A stretch of 64,000 nucleotides of DNA from Paramyrothecium sp. XJ0827. Lineage: Eukaryota; Ascomycota; Sordariomycetes; Hypocreales; Stachybotryaceae. The translations under genes were made by a program, and so were the position numbers. The notes below the pieces were generated by a model. The model was not told where the DNA came from and did no database searches. It was given only the letters and a program-made list of their open reading frames with translations. Shown here one piece after another: positions 1 through 10,051 of this stretch (position 1 is its first letter; each line of letters starts with the position of its first letter). The stretch covers positions 4,537,001 to 4,601,000 of the forward strand of contig JAJFPB010000002.1 in NCBI GenBank assembly GCA_020881915.1, read 5' to 3'.

Positions 1-2
1 CC

Positions 3-628
3 GCTCGTCGGAAAAGCCCCACTGGATCCTTAGCCGACGTCTTTTCTCGCCATCAAATGACACAGTTGGAACTGGCTACCTCTAAATCGAGTGCAGGTTT
101 GCTTCCCTTGTGTCCGCTGGATTTTTCCGTCGCCGTGGCGGCCGGAAACAACAATGCAAACACAGAAATCTTCGCCTCACCCGCTTCAGAGCCTACCATG
201 TGCACCGTTGGCGCCACAGCCCGAGACGACTATATGGCCTACTATAGTAATTACAGTCCCGTGCTTGATGTCCTTGCCCCGGGGACCGACGTGATATCGG
301 CCGGCATCGAAAAATATTACGTCTCAAAGGTCCTATCAAGGACATCCATGGCTGCGCCTCACATTGCAGGGCTCGCGGCCTACCTGCCTGCGCTCGAAGG
401 GCCCAAAGACCCAATCGCTCTTGCTCATATACCGCTGAGCTTTCTACCAAGGGGGCTTTAGAAGGCAAAGACAGCGAAATTCCAGGTAAGACCTATTGAT
501 AATGCAGATTTTTCACTTTTTCAATAGGCCCATCCTTCCTGACATTGGAATGAGAAGCTGACTTCAAACAGGCCAGCTTCTAGGCACGCCCAACTACCTC
601 GCGTTCAATAGCGCCACGAAGGACTGAG
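3..628 (+). pseudogene. Subtilisin-like serine protease (S8), 3' fragment with frameshift
   Basis: C-terminal part of a subtilase; the N-terminal part lies outside the window. Visible S8 signatures are the oxyanion-hole stretch VAAGNNNANT (about 141-170), APGTDVISA (about 275-300) and the active-site serine block TSMAAPHIAGLAAYL (about 343-385). The catalytic Asp and His would lie before the window. Two oddities: the usual GTSMA reads RTSMA, and the frame breaks near 415-423, where one missing T in a CTT run moves the protein out of frame. Past that point the other frame continues with recognisable S8 sequence (TAELSTKGALEGKDSEIP). It then splices from about 485 over an intron ending TTCTAG at about 581 into GTPNYLAFNSATKD and a stop at 626-628. 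The first 100 bases are poorly conserved. Either a decaying gene or a one-base assembly error. Confidence 0.75.
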
Positions 629-1412
629 CATCTAAACTAGTACACGCTATCCTGCTCTTACTTCCCCAAATCGTTTGCAAACCAAACAAGAGGACTTGTT
701 GATCAGGAGCAGGAGATATGAAGGGGTAGAAGCAGATGTCATGAATATGAACATGTAGCTCCGGCACTGTTGTCTTCAAGCAGGATATGTTGTTCAAGTT
801 GGCAAATGTCATATTTTTACGTTGTAATTGTGTGTTTTGCGTCCTGAAGTTTCACCCTAAGTGTATTCGGCTTGGACAATAGCTTGAGTCACTTCCTCTC
901 AAATGTCGTCTAATTTGAACCTTTGCTTCACAACTGTTTGCATCACTAGGAAACGACTGCCGAAAGCCCTTCATCACCCAGCGCGTTTAGTAGCAGGAAA
1001 ACTCGATTGGGATATAATTCACGGCGACTGCCTCGCGCAACGACTTGATCGCTCCTTCGACTCCTTGGACAAGCTTCGCGCATTGAACTGAACAACTTAC
1101 TGAACCACATCGCCACGTCCAGTTGCAACAGGATGGTCCTTGCGTTTAGGTGGGGTTATTTCGGTCAATGTCAATGGATTGTCATCGGATGTCAAACGGC
1201 GCCCTTCATTCTCCACTCACTCCACAAGGGTTGGACGAGATCGACGGTGAGCGGCCTCGTCCCCACCAAACATACACTACGCCCGCATTTGACTGGTTTT
1301 TCCTTCTTAAAAAATGGTGCGGTTTCTTCTCGAGTTTGTTTTTCTTGTGAAGGCATTGAAGACATAAACCACAAGCGTACTGTTCCAACTCATCGGAGAA
1401 AACGTGGGAACA
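629..1412. other. Intergenic, no gene recognised
   Basis: Short ORFs on both strands show no family signature and no splice structure. It presumably includes the promoter of the MFS gene starting at 1413. Confidence 0.5.
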
Positions 1413-3081
1413 ATGGCCAGCACAACTGCCTACGAATTGGAGCACATCGCTCCCCGCTCATCGGCGCCGCAGTCTAGTGCCGCCGATAAAGGCGCCCGGT
1501 TCGTCTCCGCCCAGGCTTCGCTGCCTTCTCCTGCCATATCACGCGAACAATCGCCTGCACCCGCTCCCGGTGATGATGCAGATGTTGTAGCCGACAGGCA
1601 GGAGTTTTCACTGCCGCCCGTCGACGGTGGCAAGGATGCATGGCTCTTCTTGGCCGCTTGCTGCCTCGTCGAGGCCCTTGTCTGGGGTATGTTGAGCTTG
1701 TGTTTCGGCCTACTGGGAGGTTGATACGGAGTTGCTGGTGACAGCAACTTGCCTCAACCCCATTCAGGAAATTTTTTTCTGAACTTTGAGCTGACAATTT
1801 GCTTTTTACCCTTTCCTTACTCTTTTGGCATCTTCCAGGATCATTATCGAGCCCATGACAACTTTAAGGAATCGTCCGACATCGCCGTCATTGGCACTTG
1901 TGCACTGGTCAGTCCAATACCGGCAATTCATTTGTTCTACAAGTGATATGTCACTCCCCATTGATCTTTCTGTCTAATCCTCGGTTCAGGGCATCATGTA
2001 TCTCGACGTACCGCTCTTCATGGCCCTGCAGCGCATGTTCCCCCGCGTCTTTCGATACGGACCCTTCGTGGGCCTCGTCATCATGTGCATCGCCCTCGGC
2101 CTCAGTTCCTTGTCTCAGACGACAACGCATCTGATCCTGTCGCAAGGCGTGCTCTTCGCCATTGGTGGCTCCATCTGCTACTGCCCATGCCTTTTCTACC
2201 TTAACGAGTGGTTCGTCGAACGCAAGGGCCTGGCGTACGGCGTCATGTGGTCCGGCACCGGCATTGGCGGCTTCACCATCCCAATGCTCCTCGAGCATTT
2301 CCTTGGCCGCTACGGCTTCCGGACTACGCTTCGCATCTGGACTGTCGCCTTGTTCATACTCACCATTCCGCTTGTATACTTTATCAAGCCTCGCCTGCCC
2401 CCCTCTGCCACATCTCACATCAAGCCGTACAAATTGGGCTTCGTTTTCGACCGTTTCTTTGTCCTCTATTTCATGGCCAACTTCATCGAGGCTCTCGGAT
2501 TCTTCCTACCAGGCATTTACCTACCCTCCTATGCCCGGTCTATACTGGGAGCTGGCAGCTTTCCTGCTGCTTTGACTATTATCGCAGTCAATGTTGCCTC
2601 AACTTTCGGCTGCGTATCTATGGGCTTCCTGATCGACCGCCTACACGTCACAACTTGCATCATGCTTTCGACAGTGGGCACAGTCATCAGTACCTTTCTG
2701 TTATGGGGCTTAGCGACCAACCTGCCAGTTCTCTATGTCTTCTGCATCATGTACGGCTTCTTCGCAGGGGCTTATACCTCCACTTGGCCCGGAATTATGA
2801 GGCAGATAGGCGTGACCTCAAGCAGATCCGATGATGGTGTGGCTGCTACGACTCACTTCGATCCAATGATGATCTTCGGGATTCTCGCGCTGTCTCGAGG
2901 CGTCGGAAACATGGTATCTGGTCCGCTGAGCGAGGCTTTGTTTATGGGCATGCCTTGGAAGGGTCAAGCCTTTGGGGGCTACGGTAGCGGGTACGGTTCG
3001 CTCATCACCTTCACCGGTGTCACCGCGGTTGTAGGCGGCGCTCCGTACGTGTGCAAGAAGATCGGATGGATGAGCTACTAG
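1413..3081 (+). CDS. MFS transporter, monocarboxylate (MCT/SLC16-like) type
   Basis: Plasma-membrane permease of the major facilitator superfamily, about 501 aa. Proposed exons are 1413-1686, 1768-1907 and 1990-3081, which sum to whole codons. A polar Ser/Pro/Ala-rich N-terminal tail (about 85 residues) precedes TM1 (AWLFLAACCLVEALVWG). Then come SFGIFQDHY, typical of fungal MCT-like proteins after TM1, and a series of hydrophobic segments including VLFAIGGSICYCPCLFYLNEW and FVERKGLAYGVMWSGTGIGG, the family loop between TM4 and TM5. The second intron (1908-1989) is clear. The acceptor of the first (1767) is less certain because it leaves about 14 extra residues before PFPYSFGIF. The start ATG at 1413 follows GGGAACA. 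Substrate unknown; the family moves monocarboxylates and related small acids. Confidence 0.85.
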
Positions 3082-3623
3082 TCTTATGGTACAACTGTTT
3101 ACAAGCAACGTAGAGAATAGAAGCTACCTCAAACTGCAAACAGTCAGAGGTGAAATTGTGGCATCTGCTCAGCCTGTGATAGACTCCAGCCTGAGCAGCT
3201 CCAAACTTTGCGCATTCAGTGACACGTCAGAAAATTTGATGCAATCAATAGTATTCACTATGCAAGGGTTTTTGAGGAACTAAAAAAATTGTTTTTTCAA
3301 GCTTATAGCCCGTCAGCTACAGGAGATGATCGAATATCTGATCGGGTGTTTTGTGGCTAATAGGGGACTTGTTTTGCAATCAACAGTATGGTATTTTTCA
3401 TCGTGCCCATTACTCCAGACCTGTGCTCAGATGTTGACGCCAACAGGCTCAAATATAAGTTTCCCCTAGTGGTAGCGTCCATTAGTTTGGAGTGATCCTT
3501 GTCCTTACGCAATGGCGGGGCCCAGCCACATCATCTCCTCGATCGGAGCGACCTTGATATTTCACAAACCATGTGCCCAAGCTTCAACACAAACAATCAC
3601 GATTCGGCATTGCATCCTGCATC
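3082..3623. other. Intergenic, no gene recognised
   Basis: Spacer between the MFS transporter and the sulfatase gene. No coding signal seen; it holds the sulfatase promoter. Confidence 0.5.
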
Positions 3624-3897
3624 ATGCATGTTGGATTGAGTACCTGGTCAGCGCTTGTCGGCATCGCCCGCTTGGCAACATGCGTCTTAGCAGACGAACA
3701 GCAAGTTCCGCTGGCCACCGCTGAGCCTCCGTCCGCAGCGACGAAGCCAAACATCATCTTCATCCTCACCGATGATCAGGATCTCCAGCTCAAGTCTCTC
3801 GATTACATGCCTTTGGTGAAGAAACACCTGATCGACCAAGGCACATTTTACAAAAGACATTTCTGCAGCTCAGCTGTGTGCTGTCCCTCTCGAGCCA
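3624..3897 (+). pseudogene. Secreted sulfatase, 5' part (split by retrotransposon)
   Basis: First exon of an arylsulfatase-type enzyme that hydrolyses sulfate esters. The ATG at 3624 gives a signal peptide of about 24 residues ending VLA before DEQ. Metal-binding KPNIIFILTDDQD follows, then the formylglycine motif CCPSR inside SSAVCCPSRA, where the Cys is converted to the catalytic aldehyde in active family members. The frame stops in the codon after CPSRA because the Copia element begins at 3898. The rest of the gene resumes at 10057. If the element and one target copy are removed, the five exon pieces (3624-3897, 10057-10116, 10175-10332, 10391-11350, 11398-11757) give an uninterrupted frame of 603 residues, so the insertion is the only visible lesion. 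Confidence 0.9.
3893..3897. repeat. Target site duplication, left copy (AGCCA)
   Basis: Five bases directly before the left LTR, repeated directly after the right LTR at 10052-10056, as expected for Copia integration. Confidence 0.95.
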
Positions 3898-4038
3898 TGT
3901 TGAAATGAGCATATTATATTGATTAAAGAAGAAGAAAGGCTAGCGCTAACCAGCGGAAGCTATAGACAAGACATCCACATCCCAGCCACCAATGGATCGG
4001 AATAGCCATTGATCCGTCAAAAACAACGGATCTCAACA
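3898..4038 (-). repeat. Left LTR (3' LTR of the element), 141 bp
   Basis: Identical over its whole length to 9911-10051. Ends TGTTGA/TCAACA form a perfect 6-bp inverted repeat. A weak purine-rich tract (GAGTGGGAG on the minus strand, 4039-4047) lies just inside and is the candidate polypurine tract. Confidence 0.95.
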
Positions 4039-4586
4039 CTCCCACTCGAGCCATTGGTGCGAGATGTTTCTGCGTAACAGAGTGTGGCCTCATTAAAACC
4101 TCAAAAACACCTTCGTGGGTGAAAAACAGGAAAGAGCTTCTATTACCACACCTGCGTTGGATTGCTCGGTCACTGGGGCCTTAGCACCCCAGATCCTCCA
4201 GATTATTTGATGTTTGATGTTTGAATGAAGCCTTGGATTCTTCGATCACTGGAGCCTTAACACCCCAGATCTCCCACTTCATCGCAGGTCTATATTTTTC
4301 CAAAATAAATATAGAGGACATTAATATTGTCATTTGTTGGTATTTTCGACTACGATCGTCGAGGTATTTTGATTTCTTTGGCCGGATCCGATTGAGCAGG
4401 TTCCGTTGCATGTCTTGTAGGACTGTGGTTATTAGGCTGAGGAAGCCAATCCAACAGCGTTTGCTGTGTTAGTAGTTTTGTAGTTTTGTATCTCGATCGT
4501 GTTCGTTTGCCATGGGATTCTTTCCAATTGGCTCTTGTGTGGTACGTTCCTGAATGAAATGGCTCTGGTATGTACGTAATGAGCGC
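4039..4586 (-). other. Retrotransposon 3' untranslated region with a diverged direct repeat
   Basis: Non-coding stretch between the RNase H stop and the left LTR. It contains two copies of a roughly 42-base sequence (about 4157-4199 and 4233-4275) sharing GATCACTGG-like and CACCCCAGATC blocks, differing mainly by G/A and C/T changes. Confidence 0.5.
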
Positions 4587-5609
4587 TCAGATACAGCTGA
4601 AGCTGTTGTAGGTTTGTTGCAGGAAGCCGAAGGGTTCCGAACCGAGGACTTGTGGGTCACTTGGAGGCTCGATGATTGGGATAGACTGTTGGGCTCCCAT
4701 TTTCTCCCACTTGGGGCATGATGGAAAGGGTAAAAGACCGTATGAATTTGATATAATAGACTTTCGGCGCCGGGAGTGTCGGTTGGCTAGGTGTTCCCGG
4801 TCACCACCTTTTCTCATGACCCATATTTGCGTGACCAACAGTGAATCATGGATTGAGAGGCCCAGCGCGTTGCGAAACACGATAAAACGGTCTTTTGGAA
4901 GGGGTTTCGTAAGTCCATCTGCAATTTGTTGCTCGGTTGGGACATATTGGAGCTCAACGTCTCCATCCGAGACTCGTTCTCGAACGTAATGCCATTGAAG
5001 GTCAATGTGCTTAGTCCTGGCGTGGAACTGTGGATTCTTGGCCATTGCAATTGCCCCTTGATTGTCCCCGTAGAGGATAGTTGTTTGAAGGTCTCCATGT
5101 TTGTATTGGGCCAGAAGTTCGCGCAGCAACCCTCGTAGCCAGATCGCTTCTTTGGTGCATTGTGTTTGCCCCATGTATTCCGCTTCGCAGGATGATAGTG
5201 CGACCGTTGGTTGTCGTTTGGAGCTCCAACTGATGGCGCCTGTACCGACATTGAAGACATAACCAGCCGTTGACCGTCTAGTGTCGTGGTCGCCAGCCCA
5301 GTCTGAGTCGGTGTACCCAACTAACGGTCTGAGTGGTCCGCTGAAAACGAGTTCCAAGTCGATCGTTCCTCGTAAGTACCTCATGATGCGCTTGACGGCT
5401 TGGACGTGCTCGTTGGTTGGGTTTCCCAGATATCGGCTGCAGAGAGAGACGGCAAATGCGATGTCTGGGCGAGTGCCAAGCATGGCATACATAAGTGAAC
5501 CAATTGCCTTTGCGTACCATAGTTTCGTCGTTTCAGACGCTTTGTATTCGTCTGGGACAGGTTGGAATTTAGACGTGCTTAGGGAGTTGTGACTGGCTTG
5601 CTCTCCCAC
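4587..5609 (-). pseudogene. Copia Pol, RNase H part and C-terminus (out of frame)
   Basis: C-terminal Pol segment. Copia-type features are the connection region (AIGSLMYAMLGTRPDIAFAV), the RNase H motifs TDSDWAGD, SSCEAEYM and GDNQGAIAMAKNP, and the terminal ADGLTKPLPKDRF. It lies in a different frame from the reverse transcriptase. The two join at WESKPVTTP/LSTSKFQ near 5580, where one C is missing from a run of Cs. It runs on past the usual Pol end for about 90 residues into unconserved sequence. Not translatable as Pol without a frameshift. Confidence 0.9.
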
Positions 5610-6945
5610 ATGTCAAATTCCCGTAGGACCTTCTCGACATATGCTCGTTGGGAGAGGAAGATGGCCTTGTTGCGTCTGTCTCTCCGGACGGACATTCCCA
5701 GATAGTACTGACACGGACCAAGATCAGTCATTTCGAATTTCTTGCTCAAGGCGGCTTTGATTTGGCGGATTTCTTCCTTATCGGGACCAGCGATTAGGAG
5801 ATCATCCACGTAGACGGCGATGTAGGTTGTGCCACGGATGAAAACGCCAACATCGGCGTTGAGTGGTTTGAAGCCGAGGGTTTCCAGAAAATCAGATAAT
5901 GTCTGGTACCAGATTCGGGGAGATTGTTTAAGACCGTAGAGAGCCTTCCGCAGTCGGAAGACTTTGCCTGATTTGTCGTCGAAGCCCTGTGGCTGAGTGA
6001 CGTAGATTTCTTCTTTAACACCACCGTAAAGGAAGGCAGTTTTGACATCCATTTGTTCTAGTTCAAGGTCCAGGGCCGCAGCGATAGCGAAGATCATTTT
6101 ATAGCTCATCGGCTTGACCACGGAGGCAAACGTCTCGTGGTAGTCGATTCCCTCTTTTTGTTCGAAGCCTCTGACAACGAAGCGAGCTTTGAATCTGGTA
6201 ATCTCGCCATCCTTTCCTCGCTTGAGCTTATATACCCATTTGCCTTGGAGAGTATGTTTTCCTGGAGGTAGGTTGACTGGTATGAAGGTGCCGTTTCTCG
6301 TTAAGGAGTCGATTTCGTCAATCATGGCATGCATCCATTGTTCGCTATGTGGCGAATTCATTGCTTCGGCAAAGGTTTCGGGTTCGGTCGGTTCGAGGTT
6401 GTTGGCGATCATGGCCAGATGAATGGCAATCATGGTGAAACGCCATTGGTTTTGTTGAGCTTCTGGGTCTTGTTGAGCTAGGACTGTGTATCTCGATGGC
6501 ATTTGTCCTCGGGTTTCCCGTACTGGAAAGCGTAGTTCGGAATGACGGTCGGTTGATTCCATTGGGACTTGGTGTTCATTGATTACACCGTCGGGGCTTT
6601 GTGTTCTTTCTGGAGTCCCCAGTTCCACATGGAAGCTCGGCTCGTCTTGGTTCGGTAGATAGGATTGGTTGAGGGCTGCCTGTATCTCTTCGTCTGTTCT
6701 GATGTTTTCGGTTAGGGGTATAGTTGGAAGAGATGGTGTGAGATCCATCCGTTTTGCGTTGGGTTCGTCAGTTGGTTGCTCGGATGCAATTCGTTTTCTC
6801 GGCAGGGATTCCTCATCGAACACGACGTTATTCGCAAAGAATATTCTTCCATCATCGTCGACTAAGACGTAGTTTGTGCTCCCTTGATAGCCGAGGAGTC
6901 GGCAGGGGATTGTCTTGTCGTCCATCTTCTTCCGTTTTTGGCTGA
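5579..6945 (-). pseudogene. Copia Pol, reverse transcriptase part (frameshifted at both ends)
   Basis: Contains the Copia linker after integrase (DDKTIPCRLLGYQGSTNYVL) and the reverse transcriptase. RT landmarks are GKWVYKLKRGKDGEITRFKA, ARFVVRGFEQKEGIDYHETF, DVKTAFLYG (first catalytic Asp) and YVDDLLIAG (catalytic YVDD pair). It is out of frame with the integrase part; the break is in a run of five As near 6948-6952 where six would keep the frame. It ends at a stop at 5579-5581 created by the second frameshift. The upstream part of this open frame (to 7015) is out-of-frame integrase sequence. Confidence 0.9.
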
Positions 6946-7596
6946 AGGCATTTTTGCAAAGCCTCGGCTGCCGATAACTCGGAGATGGGAGAGGTCCGGC
7001 ACTTCCTTGTGCCATGCTTCATAAGGTGTGATTTGACGACCCGAGGCTGGTGAGAGGTTTCGTATATATGCCATGGATTTGAGGACGTATGGCCAGAATT
7101 TCTTTTCCAGTCCTGAATGGATGAGAGTCGTTGTGACTTTCTCGAGTAGGACACGGTTTGCTACTTCGGCCACCCCGTTTTGTTCGTGCTGTTCGGTAGC
7201 AGAGAAGATCATCTCAATTATCTTGTTTTCGCAGTAGAGAGTGATTGTATCAGCTTGGTTTTCTCCCGCCCGATCGAGGCGAAGGTAACGGCAGCGACGG
7301 GTTGGTGTCTCAGCTTGTTCCAGAAGTTTTCGAAAGCAGTTGCCAAATTCGGACTTTTGCCTGATTGGGAAGACCCAGGTCATTTTGGTGAAATCGTCTA
7401 TGAAACAGGCCCAGTATCTATGGCCGTCGATGCCTTCGTCTGAGAAAGGGCCAGCGATATCGCCGTGAACGCTCTCCAGTGGTCTTGTTCCTTTTCGAAT
7501 GCATCCGCGATGAGGCCTTTCCTTCATGCGCCCTTTTACGCACGCTTCACAGACGTTGGAGTCAGATAGAGGAGTGATGCCCGTGGACATCTTCAT
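6862..7596 (-). pseudogene. Copia Pol, integrase part
   Basis: Integrase region in the same frame as Gag-protease, separated from it by one TGA codon (7597-7599). It has the second half of the HHCC zinc domain (CEACVKGRM), the DDE core with HGDIAGPF, LRLDRAGEN and EQNGVAEVANR (catalytic Glu), and the conserved FWPYVLKSMAYIRN stretch. The last 25 residues are out of frame owing to the A-run frameshift. Confidence 0.9.
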
Positions 7597-9054
7597 GAGT
7601 CAATGTAAGTTCTGTTCTCCCAAATGGCCGAGCCTGTCATGCCAGATCTGCAGTTTGGGGTCGCTGACGGAGTAGGCGGCCATAGCGGTGTGCAGTTGTT
7701 CGTCATCTTCGTCGATGACGTATAGACCGAATTTCCTAGTGGCGCTGAGGATGACTTTACCGTGGTTTGTAACGACAGCTCGTCCTTTTCGAAATAGAAT
7801 AGTTGCTCCATCTTCCTCAAGGACTGAGACTGAGATGAGGTTGCAGTGAGCGCCTGGCACGTAAAGTGCCTTATGAAAGGTTGTCTTTCCCTTGGTATTG
7901 TTCCATATGGTTTTGAGGGTGTATGTGCCTTGCCCCTCAGGCATAATGGCCGAGCCAGCTATGCCGTTGATGGCAGAGCCGGTGAATTTCTCGAGTGATG
8001 TAAAGTTCCGTCGGTGGCAGAACGTGTGGGAGGAGGCGCCACTGTCCAATACGTGGATTCGCTCCAGTAGTTTGGATGGTTCTGATGCAGCCAGGCCAAA
8101 CTGGGGTTGAAGAGATAGAAAGGCCGTGTTTAAGAAGGCGACGGCGGCAGTGTGATCCTCGTCAGGTTGCAGCGACGAGGAGTTCTCCTTTCTCCTCTCA
8201 AGCTTGGTTTCTCGTCGTTCACTCCGAAGTGCTCGTTTTCTCCTGAACTCCTCAAGAAGGTCGGGGTGTAAGCCAAAACATCCGGCCTTGTTGTGACCTG
8301 GTTTGTTGCAGTGGTCGCATGTTTGAGTCACTCGGTCTTTGCGAAGACCACGTGTTCCAGCCAGCAGAGCTGTTTGTTGTATCTTGGTCTTTTCTCGTTG
8401 TTGAATGTTCATCTCCTCTTGCTCTGCTGCGGCAAGGGCGATTTCGAATGTGACGGCAGGTTTGGTTACTTCTCCGTTGGAGCCTCTTTCGGGCAGCAAG
8501 TTGTGGTTTTGGTAGAAAGCAGTGAGGAACACTTCGTATTCGGGGCCAAGTCCGGTTAGGAACTTATTGATGAATTGAGGCGTGCCGATTTTGCATGTCT
8601 CGTCTAGTTGCAAGAGTTCAGATTGAGCTTCTCGCAGCCGTTCCGCGAAGTTCATGACTCCCGAGCATTGGTCTAGGGTGAGGCTGTTGTATCGTCGATC
8701 GAGTTCTTGGAAAACCGCGCTTCCCTTTGGTTTGAAGCGCTTCTCAAGCTCACTGAACATCTCCGTGACGGTCTCCTTGTCCTTTACCTGCTCCCTGGCG
8801 TTGTATCCAAGTCGATTGAGGACGGCTCCGCACGCGCGTTCCTGCTTGGAGAGCCAGTTGTCGATCTTTTCAACGGTCGCGGCGCTGGTGCCGGTGGGTT
8901 TGTCCTTGTTTCGTTTGAACAAGTCTCCATAACCCGACATCGTGAGATGATCCTTCATTTCTCGGCTCCAGTTGATCCATCCCGCTGTTGATTCTAGCTT
9001 CGGGATGTTGGCTAGGTTGCCAAGTGTTCCTGTCGATTCCTTCGAGGCCGACAT
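7597..9054 (-). CDS. Copia Gag and aspartic protease (open frame, 484 aa)
   Basis: Intact frame starting MSASKEST. The N-terminal half is Gag of the UBN2/Copia type (WINWSREMKDHL near the start). A CCHC zinc knuckle CDHCNKPGHNKAGC lies near residues 245-260, and the retropepsin active site LDSGASSHTF near residue 340. Next is the GAG-pre-integrase domain ending WHDRLGHLGEQNLH, which carries the His pair of the integrase zinc domain. Translation would stop at TGA 7597-7599, immediately before LMKMSTGI, which continues the same domain in frame. The TGA is followed by C, a leaky context, so readthrough cannot be excluded, although a stop inside the integrase zinc domain is an unlikely place for programmed readthrough. 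Confidence 0.9.
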
Positions 9055-9910
9055 GCTTGAGGATGGATTCCTTGATGGCTGGACGAGAGAAGGCGTGGGA
9101 CGAGTGAAGGGCAGGTTCAGGTGAATCTTCCTCTTCAGCCTAGCGATGTCCCTTGCGAGCGCGAGGCTGGAATGCTCGTTGTTGTCGATGGTATCGGTAA
9201 CGGATGAGTCGGAGCTCCCATTGGCTGTAACGTGGGTTTCTCCTGGTTCTGATGAGGCAATTGAGGTAACTTCAAGGCCCCAAATGTTGGTTGAACTTGC
9301 GTCTGAAAGCGAGTCGTCGGTGTCGGCGTGGGTTGCCCAGGACTCAAAACTTAGAAGGGAACCACTCGGAGATACAAGGCCTCAGAGGTCCTTTTCTAAG
9401 CGATGTGGAATCAACTAGAATAGCTGCTTTATGCAGCCTGTAGCGATAGGTGGGGATATTCCTGTGGCAAATTCCTTCCTTTCCAGCAGCTTCCAAGAGG
9501 TTCCTTTTTGCCACATATTCAACAAGATTAAACAACAGCATCCAGCAACAGAACATCCGTCAAGGTCAGCGACACGATGAGGAAAAATGTTGCTTGTGGA
9601 GGAAACAAAGGAAGCTCGGTTTCAAGAGGGGTCGAGCTCTTAAATTATAGTCGTGTGAAGCCATCGTGAGGTCGAGTCTATGGCGAAAGTTTTGCGCAAG
9701 GATTTTAATCGAGAGGCTGGTGACGGGTGAGGCCGGGAAGTGTGCAAAACCCAGTGTTTGATTCCTAAATCACTATTCGGTTAAAATTTCGGGTAAGGTG
9801 TGGTGAGTATCTTTGTCGCAGTGGAAGGAGGCGATTAGACCTCGAGTTATAGTGGAAATCATGATTAGGAGGATACTCAGCTGTATGGTGGCTTTTCCGG
9901 GCTCATAACC
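9055..9910 (-). other. Retrotransposon 5' leader
   Basis: About 850 bases between the 5' LTR (9911-10051) and the Gag start. Nothing coding recognised; a short Pro/Thr-rich open frame (9135-9347, minus) has no family signature and is out of frame with Gag. Confidence 0.5.
9890..9910 (-). promoter_or_regulatory. Primer binding site, half-tRNA (initiator tRNA-Met) type
   Basis: Directly inside the 5' LTR the minus strand reads GGTTATGAGCCCGG. Its complement, CCGGGCTCATAACC, has CAT where the initiator tRNA-Met anticodon sits, in the GGGCTCATAACC arm. Priming by an internal anticodon-arm fragment of this tRNA is known for Drosophila copia and yeast Ty5. Confidence 0.75.
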
Positions 9911-10051
9911 TGTTGAAATGAGCATATTATATTGATTAAAGAAGAAGAAAGGCTAGCGCTAACCAGCGGAAGCTATAGACAAGACATCCACATCCCAGCC
10001 ACCAATGGATCGGAATAGCCATTGATCCGTCAAAAACAACGGATCTCAACA
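9911..10051 (-). repeat. Right LTR (5' LTR of the element), 141 bp
   Basis: Identical copy of 3898-4038. Followed at 10052-10056 by the AGCCA target duplication. Confidence 0.95.

Larger units (their letters stand above)
3898..10051 (-). mobile_element. Ty1/Copia LTR retrotransposon, 6,154 bp, inserted in the sulfatase gene
   Basis: Complete element bounded by two identical 141-bp LTRs (3898-4038 and 9911-10051) that begin TGTTGA and end TCAACA, flanked by AGCCA target duplications. It lies antisense to the host gene. In element order (minus strand) it holds a 5' LTR, a primer binding site matching the anticodon arm of initiator tRNA-Met, a long leader, Gag with a CCHC knuckle, aspartic protease, integrase, reverse transcriptase and RNase H. 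Integrase before reverse transcriptase is the Copia order. Pol carries an in-frame TGA (7597-7599) and two one-base frameshifts (near 6948-6952 and near 5580). Identical LTRs and the clean target duplication point to a recent insertion. Confidence 0.97.

Noticed and set aside
7597..7599. Programmed stop-codon readthrough in Copia pol
   Set aside because: TGA-C is a leaky context, but the stop lies inside the integrase zinc domain rather than between Gag and Pol, and two further frameshifts suggest damage or assembly error.
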